Below, in pieces: positions 48,481-58,329 of a stretch of 64,000 bases of DNA (the first letter of the stretch is position 1; every line of letters starts with the position of its first letter). The DNA comes from Sphingomonas sp. H160509 (GTDB taxonomy: Bacteria > Pseudomonadota > Alphaproteobacteria > Sphingomonadales > Sphingomonadaceae), in assembly GCF_024124765.2 (NCBI RefSeq), contig NZ_JAMXSR020000002.1:2996001-3060000 (forward strand), written 5' to 3'. The notes below the pieces were generated by a model. The model was not told the DNA's origin and did no database searches. It saw only the letters and a list, made by a program, of their open reading frames with translations. Made by a program: the position numbers and the translations under genes.

Positions 48481-48729
48481 TCTCTCCGGCGATCCGACCC
48501 AACGCGAGGTAACGCCGTCCCCGGCGTAGCATCCGAAGATGCGCGCCACGGCTAGCCGCGTTACAAATCTCAACCCTAGCCAATATCCGCTCGGACAAAA
48601 CTTGGTTCATTTTGAATGGGATCGGCGCCTGAGCGCTATAATTACACCTCAATCAAGTTTTGATAGCCAAGCCTGCATTGCTGTGGCAGCGCCGCCCGTG
48701 ATTTTTTAATTTAGATTAAAGGCGGCGCG

Positions 48730-49719
48730 ATGCTTGTCGAACACGTACGAGGTGGAACGAACAGCAACAATGTTCCGGCCTCGGCGTTCGCGATGCCCGC
48801 GGGCATGACGATGCGGTACGACCTCCCCGATCCTGCGCTGTCCGAGTATTTGACGGGGTATGCGATCTACGCCTCGAACGATCGCACGCCGATGCTCAAC
48901 TGGTATCTGCCGGCGCCGGCGATGATCTCGGTACTGGTCGACGCCGGGCCGCTGACCGTGTCGGTCGGCAACCACCGCTTCGGCCCGCTCGATCGCGCAA
49001 GCTTCTACGGTCCGACCAGTCGCGCCTTCCGGACGGAGACGCGTGGCGGGATCGCCGTCGGCATCGGCCTCAGCGCGCTCGGCTGGTCGCGGCTCACCGC
49101 GCGGTCGGCCGGCGAGTTCCACAACCGCGTCGTGCCGCTCGGTTCGGCGCTGGGATCGGATCTCTCCGCGCGGCTGGTCGAAGGGCTCGACGCGCTCGAC
49201 GACGACACGATGATCAAGCCGTTGCTCGATGCGGTGTTCGCAGCGTTTTTCACCCGTCCGCACCCGCGCGAGGATCTGATCCGCGCGTTCACCGCGTTGA
49301 CCGTCACCGACGGCGTGATCGAAATGAAGGACGTCGCCGACCGCCTCGACATCCCGACGCATGAACTGCGCCGCATGGCGACGCGCCATTTCGGCATGCC
49401 GCCAAAGCTGTTGCTGAGGCGCGCACGGTTCCTGCGCTCGTTCATCAGCCTGATCCGGACGGACGGCATGGCGGACTATTCGAAGATCGACAGCAGCTAT
49501 TTCGACGCCTCGCATTTCCTCCGCGATGCCGGCACGTTCCTCGGCACGACCCCGCGCCGCTTCATCGCGTCCGACACCGTATTCCTGCGCGCCAGCCTGC
49601 GTGCCCGCGCGATGGTGATCGGCGCGCCGACCCAGGCGCTGCACGAAACCGCGAAGGTCGCTGCGCCCGTCCAGAACCGTCCAACGGGCGAGCAGGGTCG
49701 TCCGCAACCAAACGCCTGA
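48730..49719 (+). CDS. AraC-family transcription regulator
   Basis: 329 residues: an N-terminal AraC-type sensing domain (cupin-like; LNWYLPAPAMISVLVDAGPL), a linker, and a C-terminal double helix-turn-helix (MKDVADRLDIPTHELRRMAT; YFDASHFLRDAGTFLGTTPR with the conserved SxFxRxFRxxxGxxPxxFR-like layout). ATG 48,730 follows AAAGG; upstream is an AT-rich tract (ttttttaatttagattaaa, 48,702-48,720). It sits between ruvC and ruvA, splitting that operon. Target unknown. Confidence 0.82.
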   Translation: MLVEHVRGGTNSNNVPASAFAMPAGMTMRYDLPDPALSEYLTGYAIYASNDRTPMLNWYLPAPAMISVLVDAGPLTVSVGNHRFGPLDRASFYGPTSRAFRTETRGGIAVGIGLSALGWSRLTARSAGEFHNRVVPLGSALGSDLSARLVEGLDALDDDTMIKPLLDAVFAAFFTRPHPREDLIRAFTALTVTDGVIEMKDVADRLDIPTHELRRMATRHFGMPPKLLLRRARFLRSFISLIRTDGMADYSKIDSSYFDASHFLRDAGTFLGTTPRRFIASDTVFLRASLRARAMVIGAPTQALHETAKVAAPVQNRPTGEQGRPQPNA

Positions 49720-49801
49720 CCTGCGCGCGGGGCGATCGAGCCGGGAAGCCGGTATTTTGACGGGATGACGTCGCGCCGTCGATGTTCTACCGCCTGATCC
49801 A

Positions 49802-50401
49802 ATGATCGTGCATCTCAAAGGACGGCTGGACTCGACCGGCATCGACCATGCCGTGATCGACGTCGGCGGCGTCGGCTATCTGGTCGGCGCATCGGCGCGC
49901 ACGCTGTCGGCGCTCGGCCCGATCGGCGAGGCCTGCACGGTGTTCACCGAACTGCTGGTAGGCGAGGATTTCCAGCGGCTTGTAGGGTTTTCCAGCGCAG
50001 ACGAGCGCGATTGGTTCCGGTTGCTGACGGGCGTGCAGGGGGTCGGCGCCCGCGTCGCGCTCGCGATCCTGTCTGCGCTGGAGCCGGTAGATCTCTCACG
50101 TGCGATCGCCAGCGGCGACAAGGCGATGGTCGCGCGCGCCAACGGCGTCGGACCCAAGCTCGCCCAGCGTATCGTGATGGAATTGAAGGACAAGGTCGGC
50201 GGCATCGCGCTCGGTCTCGGGCCGGCGGTAGTCAACGCTGCGCCCGGCGCGTCCGCGGATGCGGTATCGGCGCTACTCAACCTCGGGTTCCGTCCGAACG
50301 AGGCGAGCGTCGCGGTGGCGGCGGCGGACGAGGAACTGGGACCGGGCGCTTCGCTTGATGCGCTGGTCCGGCTGGCGCTACGCAAGGCGTCTAAGGCTTA
50401 G
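49802..50401 (+). CDS. ruvA: Holliday-junction DNA helicase subunit RuvA
   Basis: 199 residues, intact, ATG 49,802. Domain I begins [20 protein letters not shown]. The helix-hairpin-helix domain shows [20 protein letters not shown] and [20 protein letters not shown]. The C-terminal domain ([20 protein letters not shown]) contacts RuvB. RuvA tetramers hold the four-way junction flat for RuvB-driven branch migration. It is followed by a hydroxyacid dehydrogenase on the other strand and then ruvB. Confidence 0.94.
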   Translation: MIVHLKGRLDSTGIDHAVIDVGGVGYLVGASARTLSALGPIGEACTVFTELLVGEDFQRLVGFSSADERDWFRLLTGVQGVGARVALAILSALEPVDLSRAIASGDKAMVARANGVGPKLAQRIVMELKDKVGGIALGLGPAVVNAAPGASADAVSALLNLGFRPNEASVAVAAADEELGPGASLDALVRLALRKASKA

Positions 50402-50433
50402 CGTCGGCGCAAATTGCAGGTCGCGTATCTAAC

Positions 50434-50459
50434 GATCCTCCCCCGCAAGGGGGGAGGAT
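50434..50459. terminator. Family A-type hairpin between convergent ruvA and dehydrogenase genes
   Basis: gatcctcccccgcaaggggg followed by gaggatt forms a hairpin with ~11-bp arms and a short loop. It is one half-unit of the family A repeat and is placed to stop transcription from both sides. Confidence 0.7.
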
Positions 50460-50475
50460 TGCTATCCAGCTCGGT

Positions 50476-51384
50476 TCAAAGCGGGGTGAGCAGCGCTTTC
50501 CCGCCGAAATGCGCGTCGAGGTTCGCAACCACCAACGCTCCCATCGCCGCCCGCCCGTCGACGGTCGCGCTACCCTGATGCGGTGACAGGACGACCTGAT
50601 CCATCGTCTTCAGCGCATCGGGAACCACAGGTTCGTCGGCGAACACATCTAGCCCCGCCCCGGCGATCGTCCCGTCCAGTAGTGCCGCCACCAACGCCGG
50701 TTCGTCGACCAAGCTACCGCGAGCGATATTAACGAGGATACCGTCCTCGCCAAGCGCCGCGAGAACCCCCGCATCCACGATATGCGACGTCGCCTCGCCA
50801 CCAGGCGCGGCAATGATCAGCACGTCGCACGCCGCCGCAAGCGAAGCGATGTCGGCATGGAATACGCCGGCGAAATCCGGTTTGGCGGAACGCGCGGTAT
50901 AATGAAGTTCGCTCGCAAACGGCGCAGCCCGCCTAGCGATGGCCTTGCCGATCCGCCCCAGCCCGAAGATCCCGATCCGCCGCCCGCTAGCCCGGCGCGC
51001 GAGACCGACTGACCACCCGCCGTCCCGCACGGCACGGTCATTCGCGACGATCTGCCGCTGCACCGCCAGCATCAGCCCGATCGCAAGGTCCGCGACGTCC
51101 TCGGTCAGCACGTCGGGCGTCGTCGTCACCGCGATGCCGCGCGCCTTGGCTGCGCCAAGGTCGATTCCGTCATAGCCGACGCCGTGGATCGCGATGATCT
51201 CCAACGCCGGAAAACGATCGAGCAGCGCCGCATCGACCACGCTGCTTCCGCCGCCGACGATCGCCCGCGTTTCCGCCGGTGGATCCTTGCGGTGCAGCGT
51301 AAAGCGCTTGGCGAGCATCGCCTCCAGCGAGGGCGAGACTCCGCCCAGCAGATACAAATCGGGGTGTAAGGTTTCGTTCGTCAT
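50476..51384 (-). CDS. D-isomer-specific 2-hydroxyacid dehydrogenase
   Basis: 302 residues. NAD(P)-binding fold with [39 protein letters not shown] (catalytic-loop region), [20 protein letters not shown] (Arg), [17 protein letters not shown] (Glu) and [20 protein letters not shown] (catalytic His). It reduces a 2-keto acid such as glyoxylate or hydroxypyruvate, or works in reverse; the exact substrate is unclear. Intact, divergent from ruvB. Confidence 0.88.
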   Translation of the reverse strand: MTNETLHPDLYLLGGVSPSLEAMLAKRFTLHRKDPPAETRAIVGGGSSVVDAALLDRFPALEIIAIHGVGYDGIDLGAAKARGIAVTTTPDVLTEDVADLAIGLMLAVQRQIVANDRAVRDGGWSVGLARRASGRRIGIFGLGRIGKAIARRAAPFASELHYTARSAKPDFAGVFHADIASLAAACDVLIIAAPGGEATSHIVDAGVLAALGEDGILVNIARGSLVDEPALVAALLDGTIAGAGLDVFADEPVVPDALKTMDQVVLSPHQGSATVDGRAAMGALVVANLDAHFGGKALLTPL

Positions 51385-51438
51385 CCCACCCCCATAGCCG
51401 CCTTGCCCCCCTTCACCGCGAGCGCGCTATCGCGGCGT

Positions 51439-52465
51439 GTGACCGACACAGACCGCATCCTGACCGCCGCCAAGCGTCCCGAAGACGTCGACGCCGCGCT
51501 ACGCCCGAAGACGCTCGACGAATTCGTCGGGCAGAAGGCCGCGCGCGAGAACCTGCGCATCTTCATCCAGGCGGCGAAATCGCGCGGCGATGCGCTCGAT
51601 CACGTGCTGTTCTTCGGGCCGCCGGGGCTCGGCAAGACCACGCTCGCGCAGATCGTCGCGCGCGAGATGGGGGGTGGGCTTCCGCGCCACCTCGGGCCCA
51701 GTGATCGCCAAGTCGGGCGATCTCGCCGCGTTGCTGACCAATCTCGAGGACGGCGACGTGCTGTTCATCGACGAGATCCACCGGTTGCAGCCTGCGGTCG
51801 AGGAAGTGCTGTACCCCGCGATGGAGGACCGTGCGCTCGACCTGATGATCGGCGAGGGGCCCAGCGCGCGCAGCGTCCGCATCGACCTACCGCGGTTTAC
51901 GCTGATCGGCGCGACCACGCGGCAGGGCTTGCTGACGACGCCGCTACGCGATCGCTTCGGCATCCCGGTGCGGCTGCAATTCTACACGGTCGAGGAACTG
52001 GAGCGCGTCGTCACGCGAGCGGCGGGACTGCTCGGACTGGGCATCGCCAAGGACGGAGCGATGGAGATCGCTCGTCGTGCGCGTGGTACGCCGCGTATTG
52101 CCGGGCGGTTGCTGCGAAGAGTGCGCGATTTCGCCAATGTCGCGGGGCACGAGACGGTCGACGCGCGGGCGGCGGATGCTGCGCTTAACCGGCTGGAGGT
52201 CGATTCGCTCGGGCTCGACGCGATGGATCGTCGCTATCTGATGATGATCGCCGACATCTACCGCGGAGGGCCGGTCGGGGTGGAGACTCTAGCGGCAGGT
52301 CTCAGCGAACCGCGCGACACGATCGAGGAAGTGATCGAGCCATATCTGATCCAGCTCGGCCTGATCGCGCGCACCGCTCGCGGTCGGTTCCTGAACGCAG
52401 GCGGCTGGAAGCATCTAGGCCTGAACCCACCGGCCGGAAGTCAGGACGGTCTGTTCGACACCTAA
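51439..52465 (+). CDS. ruvB: Holliday-junction DNA helicase motor RuvB (one probable +1 error)
   Basis: 341 residues from GTG 51,439 after removing one G at 51,669-51,674 (restoring [20 protein letters not shown]). Walker A is [20 protein letters not shown], Walker [21 protein letters not shown], sensor 1 [20 protein letters not shown], and the winged helix ends with [19 protein letters not shown]. Hexamers drive Holliday-junction branch migration with RuvA. A longer start at 51,403 is possible but overlaps the divergent promoter region. Confidence 0.94.
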
Positions 52466-52470
52466 CTTCT

Positions 52471-52582
52471 CACCCCTCCCTGAAAGGGAGGGGCAGGGGG
52501 TGGGTTGGCTTCCGCATGTTCAGACACAGGCGGCTCAAACGAGCCGACCACCCTAACCCCTCCCTTCCAGGGAGGGGAGAAA
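52471..52582 (+). repeat. Intergenic inverted repeat (ccctccctt type) after ruvB
   Basis: Two hairpins, cccctccctgaaagggagggg near 52,473-52,493 and cccctcccttccagggaggg near 52,557-52,577, are also inverted copies of each other. The centre contains ggcggctcaaacgagccgac. Related in layout to family A. It fills half of the ruvB-ptsP gap and may act as terminator. Confidence 0.7.
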
Positions 52583-52693
52583 CCAGTATCAACAAACACT
52601 TGTAAGAATTCACACCGCCCGATCGATCGAACTTCACCCCAACACTGCTTTTGTTGCGTGGCACCCAAGCGTTTCATCTGATAGCCAACGCGA

Positions 52694-54968
52694 ATGCCCC
52701 TTTCGGCCGCCGCCTCCGCCCGCGAAATCCTCACCAGCCTTCACGACGTGATGGCGTCGCGCACGTCCGCGCAAGCCAAGCTCAACGCCGTCGTCGGCAT
52801 CATCGCCACCGCGATCGACAGCGAAGTCTGCTCGATCTACCTGTTGCGCGAAGGCGTGCTCGAACTGTTCGCGACCCGCGGCCTCGACCAGGCGGCGGTC
52901 CACGTCACCAAGCTCGCACTCGGCGAAGGCCTCGTCGGCACGATTGCCGAGGATGTCGAGGTGCTCAACCTCGACGAAGCCGCGAGCCACCCCGACTTCG
53001 CCTACAAGCCCGAGACCGGCGAGGACCGCTTCCATAGCTTCGCGGGCGTCCCCATAATCCGCCGTGAGCGCTCGGTGGGCGTCCTGGCCGTCCAGCACAC
53101 CGACCGTCGCCGATATGCCGACGTCGAGATCGAGGCGTTGCAGACGGTGGCGATGGTGCTGTCCGAACTGATTGCCAACGCAGGGCTGATCGACACCACC
53201 GGCGGCGGCGCGGGATCGGCCGCAGTCGACCGCTGCGATGCGCATCCCCGGCCAGAAGCTCGTCGACGGCATGGGTGCGGGCTTTGCGGTCTACCACCAG
53301 CCGCGCATCCACATCGAGCACACCGTCGCCGAGGACACCGACGCCGAGCGCCACCGCGTCTATGCGGCGTTCGACAAGATGCGCGAAGGCATCGACCGGA
53401 TGACGCGCGAGGCCGAATTCGGCGTCGGCGGCGAGCATGTCGAAGTGCTCCAGACCTACAAGATGTTCGCGTACGACGAGGGCTGGGCACGGCGCATCAA
53501 CGAGGCGATCGACTCCGGCCTTACCGCAGAGGCGGCGATCGAGCGCGTCCAGCAACGCACTCGCCAGCGGATGCGCCAGATCGACGATCCGTTGCTCGCC
53601 GACCGGATGCACGATCTGGAGGACCTGTCGAACCGGCTGCTCCGCATCGTCTCGGGCCAGATGGGTACCGCCGCGCAGATGGGTCTTCGCCAGGACACCA
53701 TCCTGATTGCGCGCAACCTCGGCCCCGCCGAACTGCTCGAATACGACAAGCGCCGGCTGAAGGGCGTGATCCTCGAGGAAGGCTCGCTCACCGCGCACGT
53801 CACGATCGTCGCGCGCGCGATGGGCGTACCCGTGCTCGGCCGCGTCCGCGACATCCGCCGGTTGGTAGCAGAGGGCGACATGCTGTTGCTCGATAGCGCC
53901 GAGAGCAACGTCTTCGCGCGGCCCTCCGCGGCAATGGAGGAAGCGTTCGAGGCCCGCCTCGCAATGCGCCAGAAGCGCAAGGCCGCGTTCGCAGCACTCC
54001 GCGACGTCCCGCCGATTACCAAGGATGGCCACCGGCTGACCCTGATGGTCAACGCCGGCCTACGCGACGACGTCGCCGCACTCGACGTCACTGGGGCCGA
54101 CGGCATCGGCCTGTTCCGTACCGAGTTCCAGTTCCTCGTCTCCGCAACGCTACCGCAGCGCGAGCGCCAGCAGCGGCTATACCGCGAAGTGCTCGACGCG
54201 GCGGGCGAACGTCCGGTGATCTTCCGCACCGTCGACATCGGCGGCGACAAGGCCTTGCCGTATCTCAACAAGGAAGATTCCGACGAGGAGAACCCGGCAA
54301 TGGGCTGGCGCGCGCTGCGCCTCGGCCTGGAGCGCGACGGGCTGATGAAGGTGCAAGCGCGCGCACTGCTCGAAGCCGCCGCGGGTCGCACGCTCAATGT
54401 GATGTTTCCGATGGTCAGCGAGCCATGGGAATTCGACGAGGCGCGTGCGCTGTTCGAGGCACAGCGGACCTGGCTCGAAGGACGCGGGCGGAAGATGCCG
54501 CTCGCGATCCGCTACGGCGCGATGCTCGAAGTGCCGGCGCTCGCCGAGATGCTCGACATCCTGCTGCCGAAGATCGAGTTCCTGTCGATCGGCACCAACG
54601 ACCTCACGCAGTTCCTGTTCGCCGCCGATCGCGCCAACCCGAAGCTCGCCGAGCGCTACGACTGGCTCAGCCCATCCATCCTCCGTTTCATCGCGCGGCT
54701 GGTCGCACCGGTCCGCGACGCCTCGGTCGATCTCGCGGTCTGCGGCGAGATGGGGGGGCGTCCGCTGGAGGCGATGGCGCTGATCGGGCTCGGCATTGAG
54801 AGGTTGTCGATCACCCCCGCCGCCGTCGGTCCGATCAAGGCGATGACGCGCTCGCTCGATCGCGCCGCGCTCACCGCATACATGGCAGGACTGCTGGCCA
54901 ACCCGCCGCGCGACATGCGCGGTGCGCTGACCAACTGGGCAACCGAAAACGGCGTCGAAATCGTATGA
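52694..54968 (+). CDS. ptsP: PTS-Ntr phosphotransferase enzyme I (one probable +1 error)
   Basis: 757 residues after removing one C at 53,230-53,231. An N-terminal GAF domain (MASRTSAQAKLNAVVGIIAT; FHSFAGVPIIRRERSVGVLA) is followed by the PEP-utilising N domain, the phosphohistidine domain (GSLTAHVTIVARAMGVPVLG) and the PEP-binding TIM barrel (GIGLFRTEFQF; SIGTNDLTQFLFAADRANP; VCGEMGGRPLEAMALIGLG). It passes phosphate from PEP to NPr and IIA-Ntr, a regulatory relay for nitrogen, potassium and stress. ATG 52,694. Confidence 0.93.
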
Positions 54969-55076
54969 TCCGCGGAAAGCTGCGGTTAAGACGTTCGGTG
55001 CGTTGACACGGCTAAGGGCCTCTGAAAGACGGGTGCCATGGCGGGCAACGCTACGCGCCCGCACTCGGAGATAAGA

Positions 55077-56045
55077 ATGGACGAGGTCGAAACCGGCCAG
55101 AACACAGCACCCGCTCAACCAGAGCGTGCTGGCGACATTCTCCGCAAGGCGCGCGAGGCGCAGGGCCTGACCGTCGCGGATATCGCGACGCGCACCCGCG
55201 TGCCGTTGCGCCACCTCGAAGCGATCGAGGCGTCCGATTATTCCACGCTGCCGTCCTCGACCTACGCGGTCGGGTTCAGCCGCGCCTATGCGCGCGCGAT
55301 GGGCATCGACGAGGTGCAGATCGCGAACATCGTCCGGAGTGACGTCGCGAAGCTGGGCAGCAAGAAGCCCGAATACGAACCGTACGAGATGACCGATCCG
55401 TCGCGCGTACCGTCGCGCGGTCTCGCGATCGTCGCGCTGGGCATCGCGATCGCGGTGCTGGTGCTGGTCGGGCTGTGGTACGGCACCGACATGTTCCGCA
55501 GTTCGAACACCGCCTCGATCACGACGCCGATTGCCGAGACCGCGCCGAACCCCGCCGCCCAGACCGCGCAGCCGGTCCCTGCGCCGGCCACGCCGGCCAA
55601 CGGGCAGGTCACGTTGACCGCCTCGGACGAGGTGTGGATGCGCGTCTACGATGCCGACAACAAGACTTTGTACCTCGGCACGATGAAGCCCGGCGAGAAG
55701 TTCGACGTGCCGAAGGATGCCAAGGATCCGAAGATCAACATCGGCCGTGCGGACAAGCTGGCGGTGACGCTCAACGGCGCCGCTGCCCCTGCGCTCGGCA
55801 CGGGCGAGCGGGCGATCAAGGACGTGTCCGTGGGTGCGCCGGCGATTGCCGCGCGGATCGCCGGCACGCCCGAGCCTCAGGCCATGCCGACCGCGACCGA
55901 AGCAACGCCGACCCGGTCGTCCGAGCGGTCGCGCACCGCTAGCCGTCCCCGTACGCCGCGTCGTCCGCTGAGCGAAACGCAGCGCGCCAACCTCGACGCG
56001 GCCGCCAACCCGCCGCCTGCCGCTACGGCAACGCCCAATCCGTGA
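55077..56045 (+). CDS. RodZ-like helix-turn-helix membrane protein (DUF4115)
   Basis: 322 residues from ATG 55,077 (GGAG 9 bp upstream; an in-frame ATG at 55,038 is less likely). The cytoplasmic N-terminus is an HTH_25 domain (AGDILRKAREAQGLTVADIA), followed by a single membrane helix (GLAIVALGIAIAVLVLVGLW), a Pro/Ala-rich linker, a periplasmic DUF4115 beta domain (VTLTASDEVWMRVYDADNKT) and a basic Pro/Arg tail. RodZ links the MreB cytoskeleton to the cell-wall machinery. Here it precedes cpoB, as in other sphingomonads. Confidence 0.82.
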   Translation: MDEVETGQNTAPAQPERAGDILRKAREAQGLTVADIATRTRVPLRHLEAIEASDYSTLPSSTYAVGFSRAYARAMGIDEVQIANIVRSDVAKLGSKKPEYEPYEMTDPSRVPSRGLAIVALGIAIAVLVLVGLWYGTDMFRSSNTASITTPIAETAPNPAAQTAQPVPAPATPANGQVTLTASDEVWMRVYDADNKTLYLGTMKPGEKFDVPKDAKDPKINIGRADKLAVTLNGAAAPALGTGERAIKDVSVGAPAIAARIAGTPEPQAMPTATEATPTRSSERSRTASRPRTPRRPLSETQRANLDAAANPPPAATATPNP

Positions 56046-56140
56046 TGGCAGCCGACCATTGCCAGGGTCTTAAGGCTGGCGACAGGATGGGTAGTGCAGC
56101 TATACCCGGACGATTAACCAATCCACCGGGGGTGTGGCCC

Positions 56141-57064
56141 ATGCGTAAGTCAATTCTGGTCGGCGTCTGCCTCGCGGCGCTGTTGCCCGCTGCAGTACAG
56201 GCACAAAATGTCGAGGGCCGCGTCGGCAAGCTCGAAAGCGAAATGCGCGCGGTCCAGCGGAAGGTCTTCCCGGGTGGTGCGGGCCAGATGCTCCAGCCCG
56301 AAGTCCGCGCGCCGCAGAGCGAGCAGGGCCCGGGGCCAGGCTCGCCCGCCACCAGCGCGCTCGCCGACGTGAACCAGCGCGTCACGTCGCTCGAACAGCA
56401 GATGACCTCGCTCACCGAACAGATCGAGCAGAACCAGAACCGCACCCGCCAGTTGCAGGACGCGTTCGACAATTACCGCCGCTCGAACGACGCGCGGATG
56501 AAGACGCTCGAGGCCGGTCCCGCACCGATCGCGACGGGGGCGGGGGCTGGTGGCCCGATCGAATCCGATGACCAGTCGAGCGGTCCATCACGCCCGACCA
56601 CGCGCCCCGAAGCGGCGAGCAAGCCCGGCGCGGCGACACCGACCAAGGTCTCGGTCGAAAAGCCTTCGACCGGCGATCCGGCGGAGGACGAGTATATGTA
56701 CGGCTACCGCCTATGGGCCGCCAAGCAATACCCGCAGGCCGAGGCGCAACTAAAGAAGGTCGTCGCCGAATACCCCAAGAGCAAGCGCGCCAGCTATGCG
56801 CAGAACCTGCTCGGCCGGTCGTATCTCGACGAGGGCAAGCCGAGCCTCGCGTCGATGGCGTTCTACGACAATTACAAGAAGATGCCCGAGGGCGAGCGTG
56901 CGCCGGAAAGCCTGCTGTATCTCGGCCAGGCGTTGACCAAGCTCAACAAACCGGCGGATGCGTGCAAGGTGTATGACGAGCTGAACGACGTCTACGGCGC
57001 CAAGATGGCGTCGGCGATGAAGGGGCAGGTCGCCGCCGGTCGCAGCACGGCGAAGTGCAAGTAA
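56141..57064 (+). CDS. cpoB: Cell-division coordinator CpoB (YbgF-like) TPR protein
   Basis: 307 residues from ATG 56,141 (signal peptide RKSILVGVCLAALLPAAVQA). An N-terminal coiled coil (VGKLESEMRAVQRKV; LADVNQRVTSLEQQMTSLTE) is followed by a disordered Pro/Thr linker and C-terminal tetratricopeptide repeats (YMYGYRLWAAKQYPQAEAQL, SKRASYAQNLLGRSYLDEG). CpoB is periplasmic and couples Tol-Pal with peptidoglycan synthesis. The same frame stays open upstream to 56,042, but the signal peptide decides the start. tilS and ftsH follow. Confidence 0.88.
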   Translation: MRKSILVGVCLAALLPAAVQAQNVEGRVGKLESEMRAVQRKVFPGGAGQMLQPEVRAPQSEQGPGPGSPATSALADVNQRVTSLEQQMTSLTEQIEQNQNRTRQLQDAFDNYRRSNDARMKTLEAGPAPIATGAGAGGPIESDDQSSGPSRPTTRPEAASKPGAATPTKVSVEKPSTGDPAEDEYMYGYRLWAAKQYPQAEAQLKKVVAEYPKSKRASYAQNLLGRSYLDEGKPSLASMAFYDNYKKMPEGERAPESLLYLGQALTKLNKPADACKVYDELNDVYGAKMASAMKGQVAAGRSTAKCK

Positions 57065-57123
57065 GCGATCCCTCGATGGTTAAGCGTGACCGCCTGTTCG
57101 TGTCTGCACGTCGCGAGCCAGCC

Positions 57124-57229
57124 CCACCCCGGCGGAGGCCGGGGCCCAGTTGGCAAGGTTGCAGTAACGGATCGCAGCGCCCGATCACCAACGTTTCCCA
57201 ACTGGGCCCCGGCCTTCGCCGGGGTGGTG
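57124..57229 (+). repeat. Intergenic palindromic repeat, family B, copy 3
   Basis: Ends ccaccccggcggaggccggg and cccggccttcgccggggtgg; inner arms gcccagttgg / ccaactgggc; centre gcaaggttgcagtaacggat. It begins 60 bp after the cpoB stop and ends 29 bp before the tilS start. Confidence 0.88.
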
Positions 57230-57258
57230 GATTCTTTTACGATGATGACTCGCTTCGC

Positions 57259-58229
57259 ATGACCGAAGAAGGACGCCGCTTCGCCGCCGACTTTGCGCGC
57301 CTGGCAAGCGACATCACCAACCCACTGTTCGCCGTCTCCGGTGGCCCCGACAGCATGGCGATGCTCACCCTAGCGCACGAAGCACTCCCCCGCCGGCTTC
57401 ACGGTCGCCAGCATCGACCACCGCCTCCGCCCCGAAGCGGTGGAAGAGTCCGCCATGGTCGCCGCGCATTGCGCCACGCTCGGAATTTCCCACGCCACGC
57501 TCGCCCCCAGCGAAGCCATCACCGGTGCCAGCATCCAGGCGCAGGCCCGCACCACGCGCTACGCCCTCCTCACCGACCACGCCCGCGCGATCGGGGCAGG
57601 GGCGCTCGTCACCGGCCATCACGCCGACGACCAGGCCGAAACCTTCCTCATGCGCGCCGCGCGCGGGTCGGGGTTAGCCGGCCTCGCCGGAGTCCGTGCC
57701 CGCACCGAAGTCCACGGCGTCACGGTGATCCGCCCCTTGCTCGACTGGCGCCGCGCCGAACTCCGCGCGATCGTCCGCCGTGCGGAGGTACCGTTCTTTG
57801 ACGATCCCTCGAACCACGACGACCGCCACGATCGCACCCGCTTCCGCCGGTTGCTCGACCAGAACGAATGGCTCGGCACACCCAACCTCGCGCGCGCCGC
57901 CGCCGCGCTTGCCGAGACTGACACCGACGTCCGCGCGATGGTCGACTGGATCTGGACCGAACGCGCCAAGGTCGGCGGCGGCGAGGTGAAGCTCGCGGTC
58001 GAGAACCTCCCCCCGCGAAATCCTCCGCCGCCTCGCCCGCCGCGCGATCGGCACGGTCCGTACCGACGCCGGCATCGTCGCGCCCGAATGGACCGAGGCC
58101 GCCAACATCGAAAGCCTGCTCGACTCGCTGATGGCCGGCAAGCGCACCACGCAAGCCGGGATCATCGCCAGCGTCCGTGGCGACGTCTGGCGCTTCCGCG
58201 AGGCACCGCCAAGGAGAAGCCCCGCATAA
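57259..58229 (+). CDS. tilS: tRNA-Ile lysidine synthase (two probable +1 errors)
   Basis: Converts C34 of tRNA-Ile(CAU) to lysidine. 322 residues after removing one C at 57,387-57,391 and one at 58,009-58,014. The PP-loop ATP motif is VSGGPDSMAMLTLAHEAL, then (restored) AGFTVASIDHRLRPEAVEES, GHHADDQAETFLMRAARGSG and DPSNHDDRHDRTRFRRLLDQ. ATG 57,259. The gene is essential in most bacteria. It lies between cpoB and ftsH, the usual order. Its C-terminal domain is short compared with E. coli TilS, as in many alphaproteobacteria. Confidence 0.92.
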
Positions 58230-58329
58230 CGCGCCCGTCCGTTCACACTGATCAACGCAAGTCGCGCGTTGTTCCATTGCCATTAACCTGCGCACGCTTA
58301 TCTTGTGCGGTGAAAGGTATCGTGCACCC

